Below, in pieces: positions 34,724 through 42,339 of a stretch of 64,000 nt of DNA (position 1 is its first letter; every line of letters begins with the position of its first letter). This DNA is from Flagellimonas hadalis (GTDB taxonomy: Bacteria; Bacteroidota; Bacteroidia; Flavobacteriales; Flavobacteriaceae), in NCBI RefSeq assembly GCF_007785775.2, contig NZ_VNIK02000007.1, forward strand, positions 1-64,000, read 5' to 3'. The position numbers and the translations under genes are program-made. The notes below the pieces were generated by a model. The model was not told the origin of the DNA. It worked only from the letters and a program-made list of their open reading frames with translations, and made no database searches.

Positions 34724-34741
34724 ATCGTTTATTTGAACTTT
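34724..34741. repeat. Cassette repeat R4
   Basis: ATCGTTTATTTGAACTTT, exact consensus. It lies between the antitoxin gene of module 2 and the small Cys-rich protein gene. Confidence 0.88.
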
Positions 34742-34757
34742 TCTTGAATCTCAAAAT

Positions 34758-34961
34758 TTATAGTTTAGTCCCACACCAAGGACAAAAATTGATTTCTATT
34801 CCTGAAGTTCCACCATCATGAATGATAATGGAATAGTCATCCGACTCAGTATTATGGTCTATTAAAGTATCAGGGCATTCATATTTATCTTTATGTAAAT
34901 CACAATTAAATGTTGTGAAGATTTCCATCATTTCACAACAATTAGACTTCCTTTCTGTCAT
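34758..34961 (-). CDS. Small Cys-rich zinc-ribbon-like protein (cassette gene)
   Basis: A 67-residue protein with an N-terminal NCCEMM and a C-terminal CPWCGTKL, together likely forming a zinc-binding knuckle. Small CC..M / CPWCG proteins of unknown role (DUF6980-like) have this layout; the assignment is tentative. The ATG lies inside repeat R5 (CG-ATG), so the repeat directly supplies the start codon. Confidence 0.65.
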   Translation of the reverse strand: MTERKSNCCEMMEIFTTFNCDLHKDKYECPDTLIDHNTESDDYSIIIHDGGTSGIEINFCPWCGTKL

Positions 34962-34976
34962 CGTTTATTTGAACTT
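34960..34976. repeat. Cassette repeat R5
   Basis: ATCGTTTATTTGAACTT, exact consensus for 17 bases. It overlaps the start codon of the Cys-rich gene at one end and the stop codon of the S41 peptidase gene (34975) at the other. Confidence 0.88.
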
Positions 34977-37182
34977 ATTCTTCTTTTTTGATTATTTCAA
35001 TAGCTTTTTCCAGCAGTTCGTCCTTGCCTTGCCTGATTCCTAAAATGGTCGGTTTGACTTCTATGTCCGGAACAATACCAACTCTTTGCGTCTCTTCTCC
35101 ATTTGGGTAATATACCCCAATTCCTGAAATCATGGTTCTCATTCCACCAGGCAAATATATCGGGGAAACGTTACCATCAGCTCCTGCAGTTGTACTGCCA
35201 ATTATGGTGGTATTGTCTCCTGCCCTAAAAGCCATAGAGGTATATTCAGCTTGACTTTGTGTAAGTTCATTGACCAGAACCACTAATTTTCCTTGGTATG
35301 TATCTCCTTTACTTGGAATTTTCAACTCTTTTTCAAAAGTAAATTCACCAGGATTGTCTACGGACCCGTGGGTAAACTTTACAAAAGGCGTAGCGGAAGA
35401 GACAAAATAATTTCCTAATACAAATGGGACAAACTTTGAAGGATAATTTCTGATGTCCATGATTATACCTTTTGTGTCTCTGAATTGCTTCTTAATTTCG
35501 GATATATCTTCATCCTTAATGGTTTGTAAGGTCACATAGCCAATATTGTTATCAAGCAATTTAAAAGATTTTCTATCATCTCTTCTATACCATCGGTATA
35601 TGTCAAGGCTATCTTTTGGATATAGTTTTAATGACTTGATCTTTACTTTATTTTCCCCTAATTGTACCTTTATTTCAATTTCATCGGAATTCGAGCGCAA
35701 AAGGTCCATTGAGATATCCCTAAGCATTGTAGGATAGTTGGAAGCCGGATAATATTTAGCTTTCTCTTCCACTATTTCGGACACGGGTATGTCATTGATC
35801 TCGGTGATTACGTCTCCTATTTCCAATCCAACCTTACCTCTATGTTCCTCATTATAAAAATCCGTTACTACTAATTGATTTTCAATGAAGCGAGTATGAA
35901 CTGGGGGGTAATTTGACCCCTTCCAAGCATTTAGCTTCCCTGCACCTTCCCATATATTGGCATGTGTATCTTGAACATCCCCAATAAGCTGGATGGCCGC
36001 CATTTCATATTCGAGTTCGTTTTTGGCATTTAGAAAGATTGGAATGTATTCACCAAGTACCGTGTTCCAATCCTTATCGGTAAGATGCCTGTATGGAAAA
36101 AAATAATGAATCATGTTCCAAAATCTATATAGCGCAAGCAATCTGTATCCATCATCGGGAAAAGGCATGAGATAGTATGCCTCTTCATTTTTAAATATTG
36201 GATTACGAACGCCAGGTGCCATCCCTATGTAATAATGCTTTCCCTGGGAACGGCTATTGTACACATCCAGTAACTTTTCTTTGAGTTGAGCATCTTGATC
36301 CTCAATCCAATTATGATCAGGGCGAATCACCGCGTCTTCACTAGTGGGTTCACATTTGGAACAATTTTTCAAATCACCCAAGGAATCAATCCATTCAATT
36401 AATAGAGTATTTCTCTCTACCTCGCTTTTGGTTAGAACATATTTTGGCAAAAACCGAAAGAGTTCATAGTCCCAATTATAATTGCCCTTGGCTATTTCTG
36501 GATGGTGGTATTTGAGAAAACCCCAAACCCGTCCCAACAACTCCAAATTTTCTATGCCGTTAGGTGTCACGTTGGACAAATCAATCTTGGATCCTGAGTC
36601 GAATTCCTTGTCCAATTCCGCTTTGGCAAGTTCCCTTTCGACCTCTTTAAGGGTTTGGATGTCGTTGCCATCGATGGTCAATGTGAAATCATCGAACCAA
36701 GCCTCACCCTTGCCCACCAATATACCTGCAACATAGATATATTCAGCTCCCTTCGGATAGGGAAGGGTTATGGTATATTTTGTCCAGTCATTGGTCCCCG
36801 TGATATTCTGTTTTTGCATGTTATCAAATTCCAGGGCAGAACCATTGCCATCAATTCTCATCAACAAACCTACAAACCCATCATGGACATCCTTGGTTTT
36901 CATATATCCCTCAAGGGTTATGCTCTTACCTTGATACTTGGCGGGAATTTTGTACGCTATACTTCCAAAGTCACCGTTTTGGGTGGAAGTGATCTTACCA
37001 GACCTTGCTCCTGTGTGTGCCATAGAATCTATGGTCAGTATATGGTCTCCCCATTGAAACCAACCATCTGATAGGTCATTCCCAGTTTCCTGGTCTTCAA
37101 ATCCCAAATTGAATTTTTCCTCTACTTGGCCACGGCAACTTATTGATATGATCAATATCAAAACGGACGTAAATAGCTTCAT
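34975..37182 (-). CDS. S41-family peptidase (tail-specific protease-like), secreted
   Basis: A 735-residue exported protein with an N-terminal signal (ILIISISCRGQ, possible lipobox SISC). Residues ~20-175 form a carbohydrate-binding-like beta-sandwich (GARSGKITS, ITLEGYMKT). A helical region follows, then a PDZ-like part (GLEIGDVITEINDIPVSEI) and the S41 catalytic domain with ELTQSQAEYTSMAFRAG (nucleophile Ser) and GSTTAGADGNVSPIYLPGG. Family members degrade periplasmic or surface peptides. It is much larger than the other genes of the array but in the same orientation, and its stop overlaps repeat R5. Confidence 0.88.
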   Translation of the reverse strand: MKLFTSVLILIISISCRGQVEEKFNLGFEDQETGNDLSDGWFQWGDHILTIDSMAHTGARSGKITSTQNGDFGSIAYKIPAKYQGKSITLEGYMKTKDVHDGFVGLLMRIDGNGSALEFDNMQKQNITGTNDWTKYTITLPYPKGAEYIYVAGILVGKGEAWFDDFTLTIDGNDIQTLKEVERELAKAELDKEFDSGSKIDLSNVTPNGIENLELLGRVWGFLKYHHPEIAKGNYNWDYELFRFLPKYVLTKSEVERNTLLIEWIDSLGDLKNCSKCEPTSEDAVIRPDHNWIEDQDAQLKEKLLDVYNSRSQGKHYYIGMAPGVRNPIFKNEEAYYLMPFPDDGYRLLALYRFWNMIHYFFPYRHLTDKDWNTVLGEYIPIFLNAKNELEYEMAAIQLIGDVQDTHANIWEGAGKLNAWKGSNYPPVHTRFIENQLVVTDFYNEEHRGKVGLEIGDVITEINDIPVSEIVEEKAKYYPASNYPTMLRDISMDLLRSNSDEIEIKVQLGENKVKIKSLKLYPKDSLDIYRWYRRDDRKSFKLLDNNIGYVTLQTIKDEDISEIKKQFRDTKGIIMDIRNYPSKFVPFVLGNYFVSSATPFVKFTHGSVDNPGEFTFEKELKIPSKGDTYQGKLVVLVNELTQSQAEYTSMAFRAGDNTTIIGSTTAGADGNVSPIYLPGGMRTMISGIGVYYPNGEETQRVGIVPDIEVKPTILGIRQGKDELLEKAIEIIKKEE

Positions 37183-37470
37183 TGAAAATTGGTTTTTAAC
37201 GTTTTATCAATTGTATTGGCCGGGGTTCGGCAGCCTTCCGACAAACAATGGGGGAGATTACGGCAAACATTGCTGCCCAATAAAAGTAAGAAAATTCAAA
37301 TGGGATAAAAGGCGTTTAACTGTAATTTAAGTTCAATCTTGGATTCAATGTTCTAGAATGCATTTATAAATTTGGGACAAAAATATCTTGCTGCTTATTG
37401 ACTATTTTAAGAATATAATCACTGTGAAAAATGAATGGAGTACACATCACAATGAACTCTTACATCTTAG
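37183..37470. other. Non-coding gap in the array
   Basis: 288 nt with no gene. A possible decayed repeat (GCGTTTAACTGTAATTTAAG around 37312-37331) lies here, but it carries an insertion and several mismatches. The S41 peptidase gene thus lacks a clear repeat at its 5' side. Confidence 0.3.
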
Positions 37471-38025
37471 CTATTCTTCAAATTCATGATCAATCCTAAA
37501 AAGTTCAGGTTGATTTTCCGAATATTTGATGGGCACATAATGTCCAACTACATAACGGTCGTCATAGTCTGAAAGTCTTTGAATGATTTCCTTTCCTTTG
37601 TCAAAATATTGGATCGTGGCGTAAACCCGAACTCGATTACCGCTTCTTCTGCCAAATCCACGTACGCGTTCCTTCCCAATTACCTCAGCAAATGTTGGAA
37701 TTGTTGCCTCTTTCTCATAAAAGCTACTTCTCTGACTTACCATTAGAAAAATTGAAGTAATTCCCAGCGATACTGAGAGGAAGTAAAATTTCAAACGTTT
37801 TTTTTCATACCATCCACTTTTATAAGGGCTATCAACAAAAGTCATTAAAGCTAAAATAACACCTAGCATAGCCATTGTCCCACCAATCATGTCATTCCAT
37901 GATTTGTATCCATAGGATTTGTATACAAATAGATAATATCCAATGCCAATCATTGCAAGCTGCATTAGAATCCAGACTATTTTCCAATTCTTTGAAAGTT
38001 TCTTTGGATAAAATGATTTCATCAT
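37471..38025 (-). CDS. Membrane protein of unknown function (cassette gene)
   Basis: A 184-residue protein with three hydrophobic segments in the first ~100 residues (IVWILMQLAMIGIGYYLFVY, GGTMAMLGVILALMTFV, FYFLSVSLGITSIFLMV). A soluble C-terminal ~85-residue domain follows (RVYATIQYFDKGKEIIQ, YVVGHYVPIKY) and resembles the small beta domain of DUF3592-type proteins. Function unknown. Repeat R7 lies 31 nt upstream of the start. Confidence 0.65.
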   Translation of the reverse strand: MMKSFYPKKLSKNWKIVWILMQLAMIGIGYYLFVYKSYGYKSWNDMIGGTMAMLGVILALMTFVDSPYKSGWYEKKRLKFYFLSVSLGITSIFLMVSQRSSFYEKEATIPTFAEVIGKERVRGFGRRSGNRVRVYATIQYFDKGKEIIQRLSDYDDRYVVGHYVPIKYSENQPELFRIDHEFEE

Positions 38026-38056
38026 TTGGCCCGACAGTCTTGAAGAACTGTCAATT

Positions 38057-38074
38057 ATCGTTTATTTGAACTTT
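38057..38074. repeat. Cassette repeat R7
   Basis: ATCGTTTATTTGAACTTT, exact consensus. It lies between the membrane-protein gene (37471-38025) and the beta-barrel gene (38106-38741). Confidence 0.88.
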
Positions 38075-38105
38075 GTTTGATTCAATATGTACTTATATTA
38101 ATTCA

Positions 38106-38741
38106 TCAAATATCTTTCTTGAGTCCAACAGAAAACCAGAACATTTGATTAAATAGGCTTTCATTTTGTTGTCGAATAGTTTTACTCCATCCTCTGTCAA
38201 ATACACCTAATACTTCAAACTTAAGGTTCTCGTTCAAAGAAAACTTAGCCCCGATTCCAGCAATAGATGAAATATCTAGTTTACCTCGAATGTTTTCTTC
38301 CACAATCTCATTTCCAAGTTCATCAGTCTTAATCAAATAGGAAAATCCTGGACCTAGAGTAATGAAAGGTTGAAATGGATCACTATTCATTAGTGGATAA
38401 TATCGCACTAGAACTGAAGCGCTTAAATAATCCAATTTACGTTTAAAATTGTCTATCCCAACTCTTAGTATGCTTTCCTCATCAAAGTCCCCACCTCCTT
38501 TGCCTTGATAGCCTAAACTGGCGTCCAGTCCAAAATGGTTTGATAATGTGTATTCAGAGGTAATGGATAAATTGAGCCTAGTCAAAGACTCGGTAGCCCC
38601 TGTATTATTAGATCCAGTGTTATCTCCAGTTCTTAATGTTGCAAAGTTTAACCCAGTCCTCATACCAATTTCAAAATTTTGACTTTTAACGGTTAGAGAA
38701 AAAAAGAAGGCTAAGTAAAATAGAAGGTTATAGTATTTCAT
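38106..38741 (-). CDS. Outer-membrane beta-barrel protein, PorT-like (cassette gene)
   Basis: A 211-residue protein with a signal peptide (YNLLFYLAFFFSLTVKSQ). The barrel has alternating strands typical of the small Bacteroidota OMP family (FEIGMRTGLNFATLR, LGYQGKGG, FITLGPGFSYLI) and ends in FSVGLKKDI. It probably forms an 8-strand barrel. Function unknown; such proteins are common in accessory DNA of Flavobacteriaceae. Repeat R8 lies 10 nt upstream. Confidence 0.75.
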   Translation of the reverse strand: MKYYNLLFYLAFFFSLTVKSQNFEIGMRTGLNFATLRTGDNTGSNNTGATESLTRLNLSITSEYTLSNHFGLDASLGYQGKGGGDFDEESILRVGIDNFKRKLDYLSASVLVRYYPLMNSDPFQPFITLGPGFSYLIKTDELGNEIVEENIRGKLDISSIAGIGAKFSLNENLKFEVLGVFDRGWSKTIRQQNESLFNQMFWFSVGLKKDI

Positions 38742-38751
38742 TCTTATTGTA

Positions 38752-38769
38752 ATCGTTTATTTGAACTTT
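38752..38769. repeat. Cassette repeat R8
   Basis: ATCGTTTATTTGAACTTT, exact consensus, between the beta-barrel gene and the small gene at 38781. Confidence 0.88.
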
Positions 38770-38780
38770 GAATTTTTTTT

Positions 38781-39071
38781 TCATTGTTTCACCTTGTCAA
38801 AACAGTCTTGCATTATTGACTGTTCTTTCTCAAGAATTGTTTTAGCTCCTACATTCGAGTTTTTATATTTTTCTCCAAGATTATCAAAGACACATTCACA
38901 GTATTTATCTGCGACTTTTTTGGCAATTTCTGGATTGGAAGTTCTGAATTTCTTGCTGCATTCTTCAATTACATCTTTTTGAACATCCTTTTTTACTTTA
39001 AAGTAGTCATATACGTTGTAACCAATTACGATGATTACTATTGCAAGTCCAAGGTTTTTATACTTCTGCAT
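38781..39071 (-). CDS. Small single-pass membrane protein (cassette gene)
   Basis: A 96-residue protein with one N-terminal membrane segment (LGLAIVIIVIGYNVYDYF) and a soluble Lys/Glu-rich tail with Cys residues (EECSKKF, KYCECVF, QDCF). Not recognised. The ATG is fused to repeat R9 (CG-ATG), just as in the Cys-rich gene at 34758-34961. Confidence 0.65.
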   Translation of the reverse strand: MQKYKNLGLAIVIIVIGYNVYDYFKVKKDVQKDVIEECSKKFRTSNPEIAKKVADKYCECVFDNLGEKYKNSNVGAKTILEKEQSIMQDCFDKVKQ

Positions 39072-39087
39072 CGTTTATTTAAACTTT
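39070..39087. repeat. Cassette repeat R9
   Basis: ATCGTTTATTTAAACTTT, one mismatch from consensus. It overlaps the start codon of the gene at 38781-39071. Confidence 0.85.
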
Positions 39088-39125
39088 TGAAAATTTCGCA
39101 CTATAATTCCGAGGCTTTATTTGTT

Positions 39126-39737
39126 TCAAAAATCGACGCTGCCCAACATTTCATTCCCAAAATACAATGCATAGCTTGATTCATCCAATAAATCCTTTTC
39201 AAGTACAAAATAGAAGTCTGCGGTAAATTTTCTTTTACTTTCAACTTTTCCGTAATAATTAGAAATGTTTTGTCCGCTGGAAAATGGAAATCTAGTTTCA
39301 GAAATTTTGTAATCACTAAAGGTATAATCTAAAAAAGTGTCCTTTATCAAGGGATTATATTCAGCATAAGAAACCTCAATTTCCTTACCTTTTTTATTTA
39401 TTGGTTTTTCTTTCCAATACCTATTTATTTTGGGCCCACCAAAGGCATAATATGCAGTTACATCGGATAATCGATATCTAAGTTTATTTTTTGTATCGAC
39501 CAAAGAAAATGCATTAATGTCAATTTGACCATCAAGTGGATTTATTTTACACCTGACCATTACTCTTTTTGCATTCTTATCTCTTATAATGGTATGTGCC
39601 CTCGCATTAAGAGTCTTGGACACCTTTTTTGATTTCAAAATTTCAATTCTAGGATGTCTGGTTTTTGGAATAGCTGACTCTTGTGATATTATTGGATTAA
39701 TTGACAAACAACAAAGGATAAACAAGATTTTGTTCAT
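39126..39737 (-). CDS. Secreted protein of unknown function (cassette gene)
   Basis: A 203-residue protein with a signal peptide (MNKILFILCCLSINPIISQ). The mature part contains KRVMVRCKINPLDGQIDINA and YALYFGNEMLGSVDF, and is likely strand-rich. No known motif. It is the rightmost clear unit, followed by the weaker repeat R10. Confidence 0.6.
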   Translation of the reverse strand: MNKILFILCCLSINPIISQESAIPKTRHPRIEILKSKKVSKTLNARAHTIIRDKNAKRVMVRCKINPLDGQIDINAFSLVDTKNKLRYRLSDVTAYYAFGGPKINRYWKEKPINKKGKEIEVSYAEYNPLIKDTFLDYTFSDYKISETRFPFSSGQNISNYYGKVESKRKFTADFYFVLEKDLLDESSYALYFGNEMLGSVDF

Positions 39738-39775
39738 TTAACTATTTGTTTATGGACTGGGATTGCAGGTATTCA

Positions 39776-39790
39776 GTTTATTTTAACTTT
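39776..39790. repeat. Cassette repeat R10, weaker
   Basis: GTTTATTTTAACTTT, one mismatch to the 15-base right part of the consensus. It lies 39 nt upstream of the secreted protein gene start and is the last repeat before the recombinase side. Confidence 0.6.
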
Positions 39791-40448
39791 CTTTAAATGT
39801 AGGAAATTTCCATTTATCAAAATTTGGGTTTTAGGTGAAAGGAGCGAATAGTAGTCAAACGGTTTTGAGAAACCGAGCTACATCTTAGGGGTAAAAAAGG
39901 GTCTAAATGGTAAACAAATTAAGTGTACGGAAAAAGTAAACTACTTAGAATCAGTGGACTCGTTTTGCACTGAAAGTTCAATAAAGCGGTGCCTAAAAGA
40001 CCTGATCTTGAATCAGGAAACGAATTAAAAAGCGAAGGAAACGAAGTGGAGTGCTGCAAGCCCCAGATCTTCCCCTTAACTAATACTACTGAGCGAGGCA
40101 ATATTATCCATTGGTTAAAAACATTTTCTAATCCTTTGAGATAATCCAATGGTCTATCGCCCTTAATTTTATATAGTTCCAACCTCCCTTACGTTATTTT
40201 AAGCTTTAGCTTGCTTTTCCATAGGCCCAATTTTGTTTTTTCGTCAAATTGCGTCAATTTTTTCGTCAAAATTTCCAGTGTTTACAGGGCTTCCCAAAGG
40301 GTTTACTATACATTTTGGAAAAGTCTTCTGTAGCCCCTGATTTTGCACAGCACTTCAAAAACATTTTAAACAACTGGTTTTCAACTTGTTGAAGACCAAA
40401 AAACGACCGTGATGCCGCAATTTGCGCATCACCCTCTTGCTATTCGTT

Positions 40449-40468
40449 TTTTCACGCGAGCGTGAAAA
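40449..40468. repeat. Perfect inverted repeat
   Basis: TTTTCACGC (40449-40457) and GCGTGAAAA (40460-40468) pair perfectly around GA. It could be a recombinase/accessory binding site or a transcription-end hairpin for the recombinase gene, which ends at 40661. There is no U-run on the minus strand beyond AAAACG, so a terminator role is uncertain. Confidence 0.4.
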
Positions 40469-40660
40469 CCCAAATACCTTTCTTTGGTGTGTCAAGCAAT
40501 GAATAAATTCAGTGGTTTTTGTTGATTAGAAGTTGTTGATCAAACATACCTTCCCGATCACCACAATAACCAAATGGAAACCAAACCCAAGTGTTGAAGG
40601 AAGGACTTGGGACAAAACATATATGATGTGCATTTATGAATGGCTTTTCAGGATTACAAA

Positions 40661-41932
40661 TCAAAAGTCTAGATTTCCAAACTTTTCAATATTGTCATTT
40701 GAATCTAAAAACTTCGAATCCAGAATCGTTTCCAAACCACTCATATCTTCACTTATTTTGTTATCCAATACTCTTGCATAAACTTGGGTAGTGGCCAATT
40801 TTGTATGTCCCAATATTTTGGAAACCGTCTCTATGGGAACTCCATTACTCAAAGTAATCGTAGTTGCAAAAGTGTGCCTTGCCATATGGAAAGTAACATT
40901 TTTTGGAATGTCACATGCATCCGCGATTTCCTTTAAATAACTGTTCAATTTTTGATTGGAGATTCTAGGGAATAGTTTTTCCGGTTCTCGTTTAGGATGA
41001 TATTGGAATCGCTTAATAATAGATAATGCTGGACCAACCAATGGAAGCTTAAAACTATTCTTCGTTTTCATCCTTTTTGTGCTTATCCAATATTTTCCAT
41101 CAATGCCAAGTACAAGGTTATCTTCGCTAAGACCCATTATATCACAATAGGAAATACCAGTATAGCAACTAAAAACAAACAAGTCTTTTACTATACGTAA
41201 CCGTTCAATCCCTGTATGATACTCTTGAATTTTCTGAAGTTCAGGTAAGTTCAAAAACTCCTTTTCCTTTCTTTCCATTCTAATTTTAAACTTTCGAAAT
41301 GGGTCTTTATCAATCCATTCATTATCAACGGCCATTCTAATCATTTTTCGTAGACGTTGAATATGCTTCATTGCACCATTGTTTGAAAGGTTAGCGTGAT
41401 GATTTATGGGATGTAGTTTGCGTAAATATGTTTCAAATCCAACTATAAATTGGTGATTAAGTTGTGATAGTCTGTAGTCATCACATTTATATTGTTGTTT
41501 GATATACTTCAACAGGTACTTCTGACATGTCTTGTAATGACTAAGAGTAGCCTTGCAAAGGCTATGTGCATTGTGTGTGTTGTGATACTCAAACAAACTC
41601 TTTAAAGTAACTTCGCTCACATCTTCCCCAAAATAGTGCGCCTTGACCATCTGTGGAGTGATATGGGACGTTCTAGACCGAAGTTCACGATAGCATTGAA
41701 AAAGTTCTGTTTCAACTTCCATCAGATAAGTATTGATTTCCTGAGCTTCTTTTGTTCGCCCCAGAACCTTCGACCCCTTACTGTCCCATATCTCTTTCGG
41801 GATAGTATACTTTAAACTCATGTTTGCCCTTTGCGAATCAACGGTGATTCGGGCATAGATCTTTGCGTTGCCGTCATTTCTTCGGGAAGTACTTATCCAG
41901 AAACTGATTGAAAATGTAGTCCGGGTTCTCAT
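40661..41932 (-). CDS. Tyrosine recombinase / site-specific integrase (IntDOT-like)
   Basis: A 423-residue Bacteroidota-type integrase. The N-terminal arm-binding domain contains FWISTSRRNDGNAKIYARIT. A SAM-like core-binding domain spans about 110-210, and the catalytic domain about 215-395. Catalytic residues are HMARH (His349, Arg352), LGHTKLATTQVYAR (His, Tyr385). At the first-Arg position the protein reads CYTGISYCDI, with Ser in place of Arg, as in the conjugative-transposon integrase IntDOT. Integron IntI signatures are not seen. It lies 231 nt from a tRNA-Arg gene, typical of an integrated island. Whether it moves the neighbouring cassettes is unknown. Confidence 0.93.
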   Translation of the reverse strand: MRTRTTFSISFWISTSRRNDGNAKIYARITVDSQRANMSLKYTIPKEIWDSKGSKVLGRTKEAQEINTYLMEVETELFQCYRELRSRTSHITPQMVKAHYFGEDVSEVTLKSLFEYHNTHNAHSLCKATLSHYKTCQKYLLKYIKQQYKCDDYRLSQLNHQFIVGFETYLRKLHPINHHANLSNNGAMKHIQRLRKMIRMAVDNEWIDKDPFRKFKIRMERKEKEFLNLPELQKIQEYHTGIERLRIVKDLFVFSCYTGISYCDIMGLSEDNLVLGIDGKYWISTKRMKTKNSFKLPLVGPALSIIKRFQYHPKREPEKLFPRISNQKLNSYLKEIADACDIPKNVTFHMARHTFATTITLSNGVPIETVSKILGHTKLATTQVYARVLDNKISEDMSGLETILDSKFLDSNDNIEKFGNLDF

Positions 41933-42011
41933 AGGTTTTGTGTTAAATTGAGCGATAATTACCTACGAAAGTCAAATACTAAGTGATTGTAATATAGTTA
42001 ATTACAAGCTT

Positions 42012-42052
42012 ATTCGGTTAACACTTTGAAGAAAAAAATTTACTAACCGAAT
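42012..42052. repeat. Inverted repeat between integrase and tRNA
   Basis: ATTCGGTTA (42012-42020) and TAACCGAAT (42044-42052) form a perfect 9-bp inverted pair, 23 nt apart. Its position between the integrase start and the tRNA gene suits an integrase or excisionase binding site or an operator for the integrase gene. Confidence 0.4.
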
Positions 42053-42106
42053 TACAAACCAAAACATACCATTTCAAACCAATTCAAATGGGGCTCCTAA
42101 AACATT

Positions 42107-42146
42107 AAAGCCTTGCAAATCAATAAGATATGCAAGGCTTTGTTTT
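42107..42146 (-). terminator. Hairpin terminator after tRNA-Arg
   Basis: AAAGCCTTGCA (42107-42117) and TGCAAGGCTTT (42131-42141) form an 11-bp stem. A T-run follows on the plus strand (GTTTTT) and a weaker TTTAATGTTTT on the minus strand. It lies directly downstream of the tRNA gene, so it probably ends the tRNA transcript and may work in both directions. Confidence 0.65.
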
Positions 42147-42158
42147 TATTTGAACTCT
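42144..42158. repeat. Cassette-like repeat R11 at the tRNA 3' flank
   Basis: TTTATTTGAACTCTT, matching TTTATTTGAACTTT of the cassette repeat in 12 of its first 12 bases. It lies 5 nt beyond the tRNA 3' end. It may be chance in AT-rich DNA, or the insertion site recognised by the array. Confidence 0.4.
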
Positions 42159-42163
42159 TAAAG

Positions 42164-42237
42164 TGATCGCGATAGGATTCGAACCTATGACCGTCTGCTT
42201 AGAAGGCAGATGCTCTATCCAGCTGAGCTACGCGACC
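42164..42237 (-). tRNA. tRNA-Arg (anticodon TCT)
   Basis: A 74-nt cloverleaf on the minus strand. The acceptor arm GGTCGCG pairs with CGCGATC (one G-T pair), with D-loop AGCTCAGCTGGATAGAGC, anticodon stem CTGC..GCAG around CTTCTAA (anticodon TCT), T-loop GGTTCGAATCC and discriminator A. CCA is not encoded. It is intact, so any island insertion has kept or rebuilt the 3' end. Confidence 0.95.
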
Positions 42238-42339
42238 GCTCTTTTGCGGGTGCAAAGATACTAATGTGAACCGTTGTAAAAAATATTTTTTTGATTTCTT
42301 ACCCTTTTCACTCGAAAAAGCTCTTGACCGATAATTTAA

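Larger units (their letters stand above)
39738..40660. other. Non-coding region between array and recombinase
   Basis: About 920 nt with no convincing gene; short open frames have no recognisable similarity. It contains a degenerate cassette repeat (39776-39790) and a perfect 9-bp palindrome (40449-40468). It may include the recombination or control region of the island. Confidence 0.4.

Noticed and set aside
32907..39087. The repeat as an ordinary Bacteroidota promoter
   Set aside because: It has no TAnnTTTG/TTTG arrangement toward the genes, and it overlaps stop codons of neighbouring genes as well as start codons.
32211..39790. CRISPR array
   Set aside because: Repeats are 18 bp with irregular spacing of 0.2-3 kb, the intervals are genes, and no cas genes are present.
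32211..39790. Classical integron with attC sites
   Set aside because: The repeat lacks the RYYYAAC/GTTRRRY boxes, shows no long imperfect palindrome of the attC type, and the nearby recombinase lacks IntI features. A different cassette mechanism is therefore proposed.
39919..40182. Open frame of 87 codons in the gap before the recombinase
   Set aside because: No similarity recognised, no start context and no neighbours suggesting a gene.
40661..42237. Prophage
   Set aside because: Only a recombinase is present; there are no structural, lysis or packaging genes.
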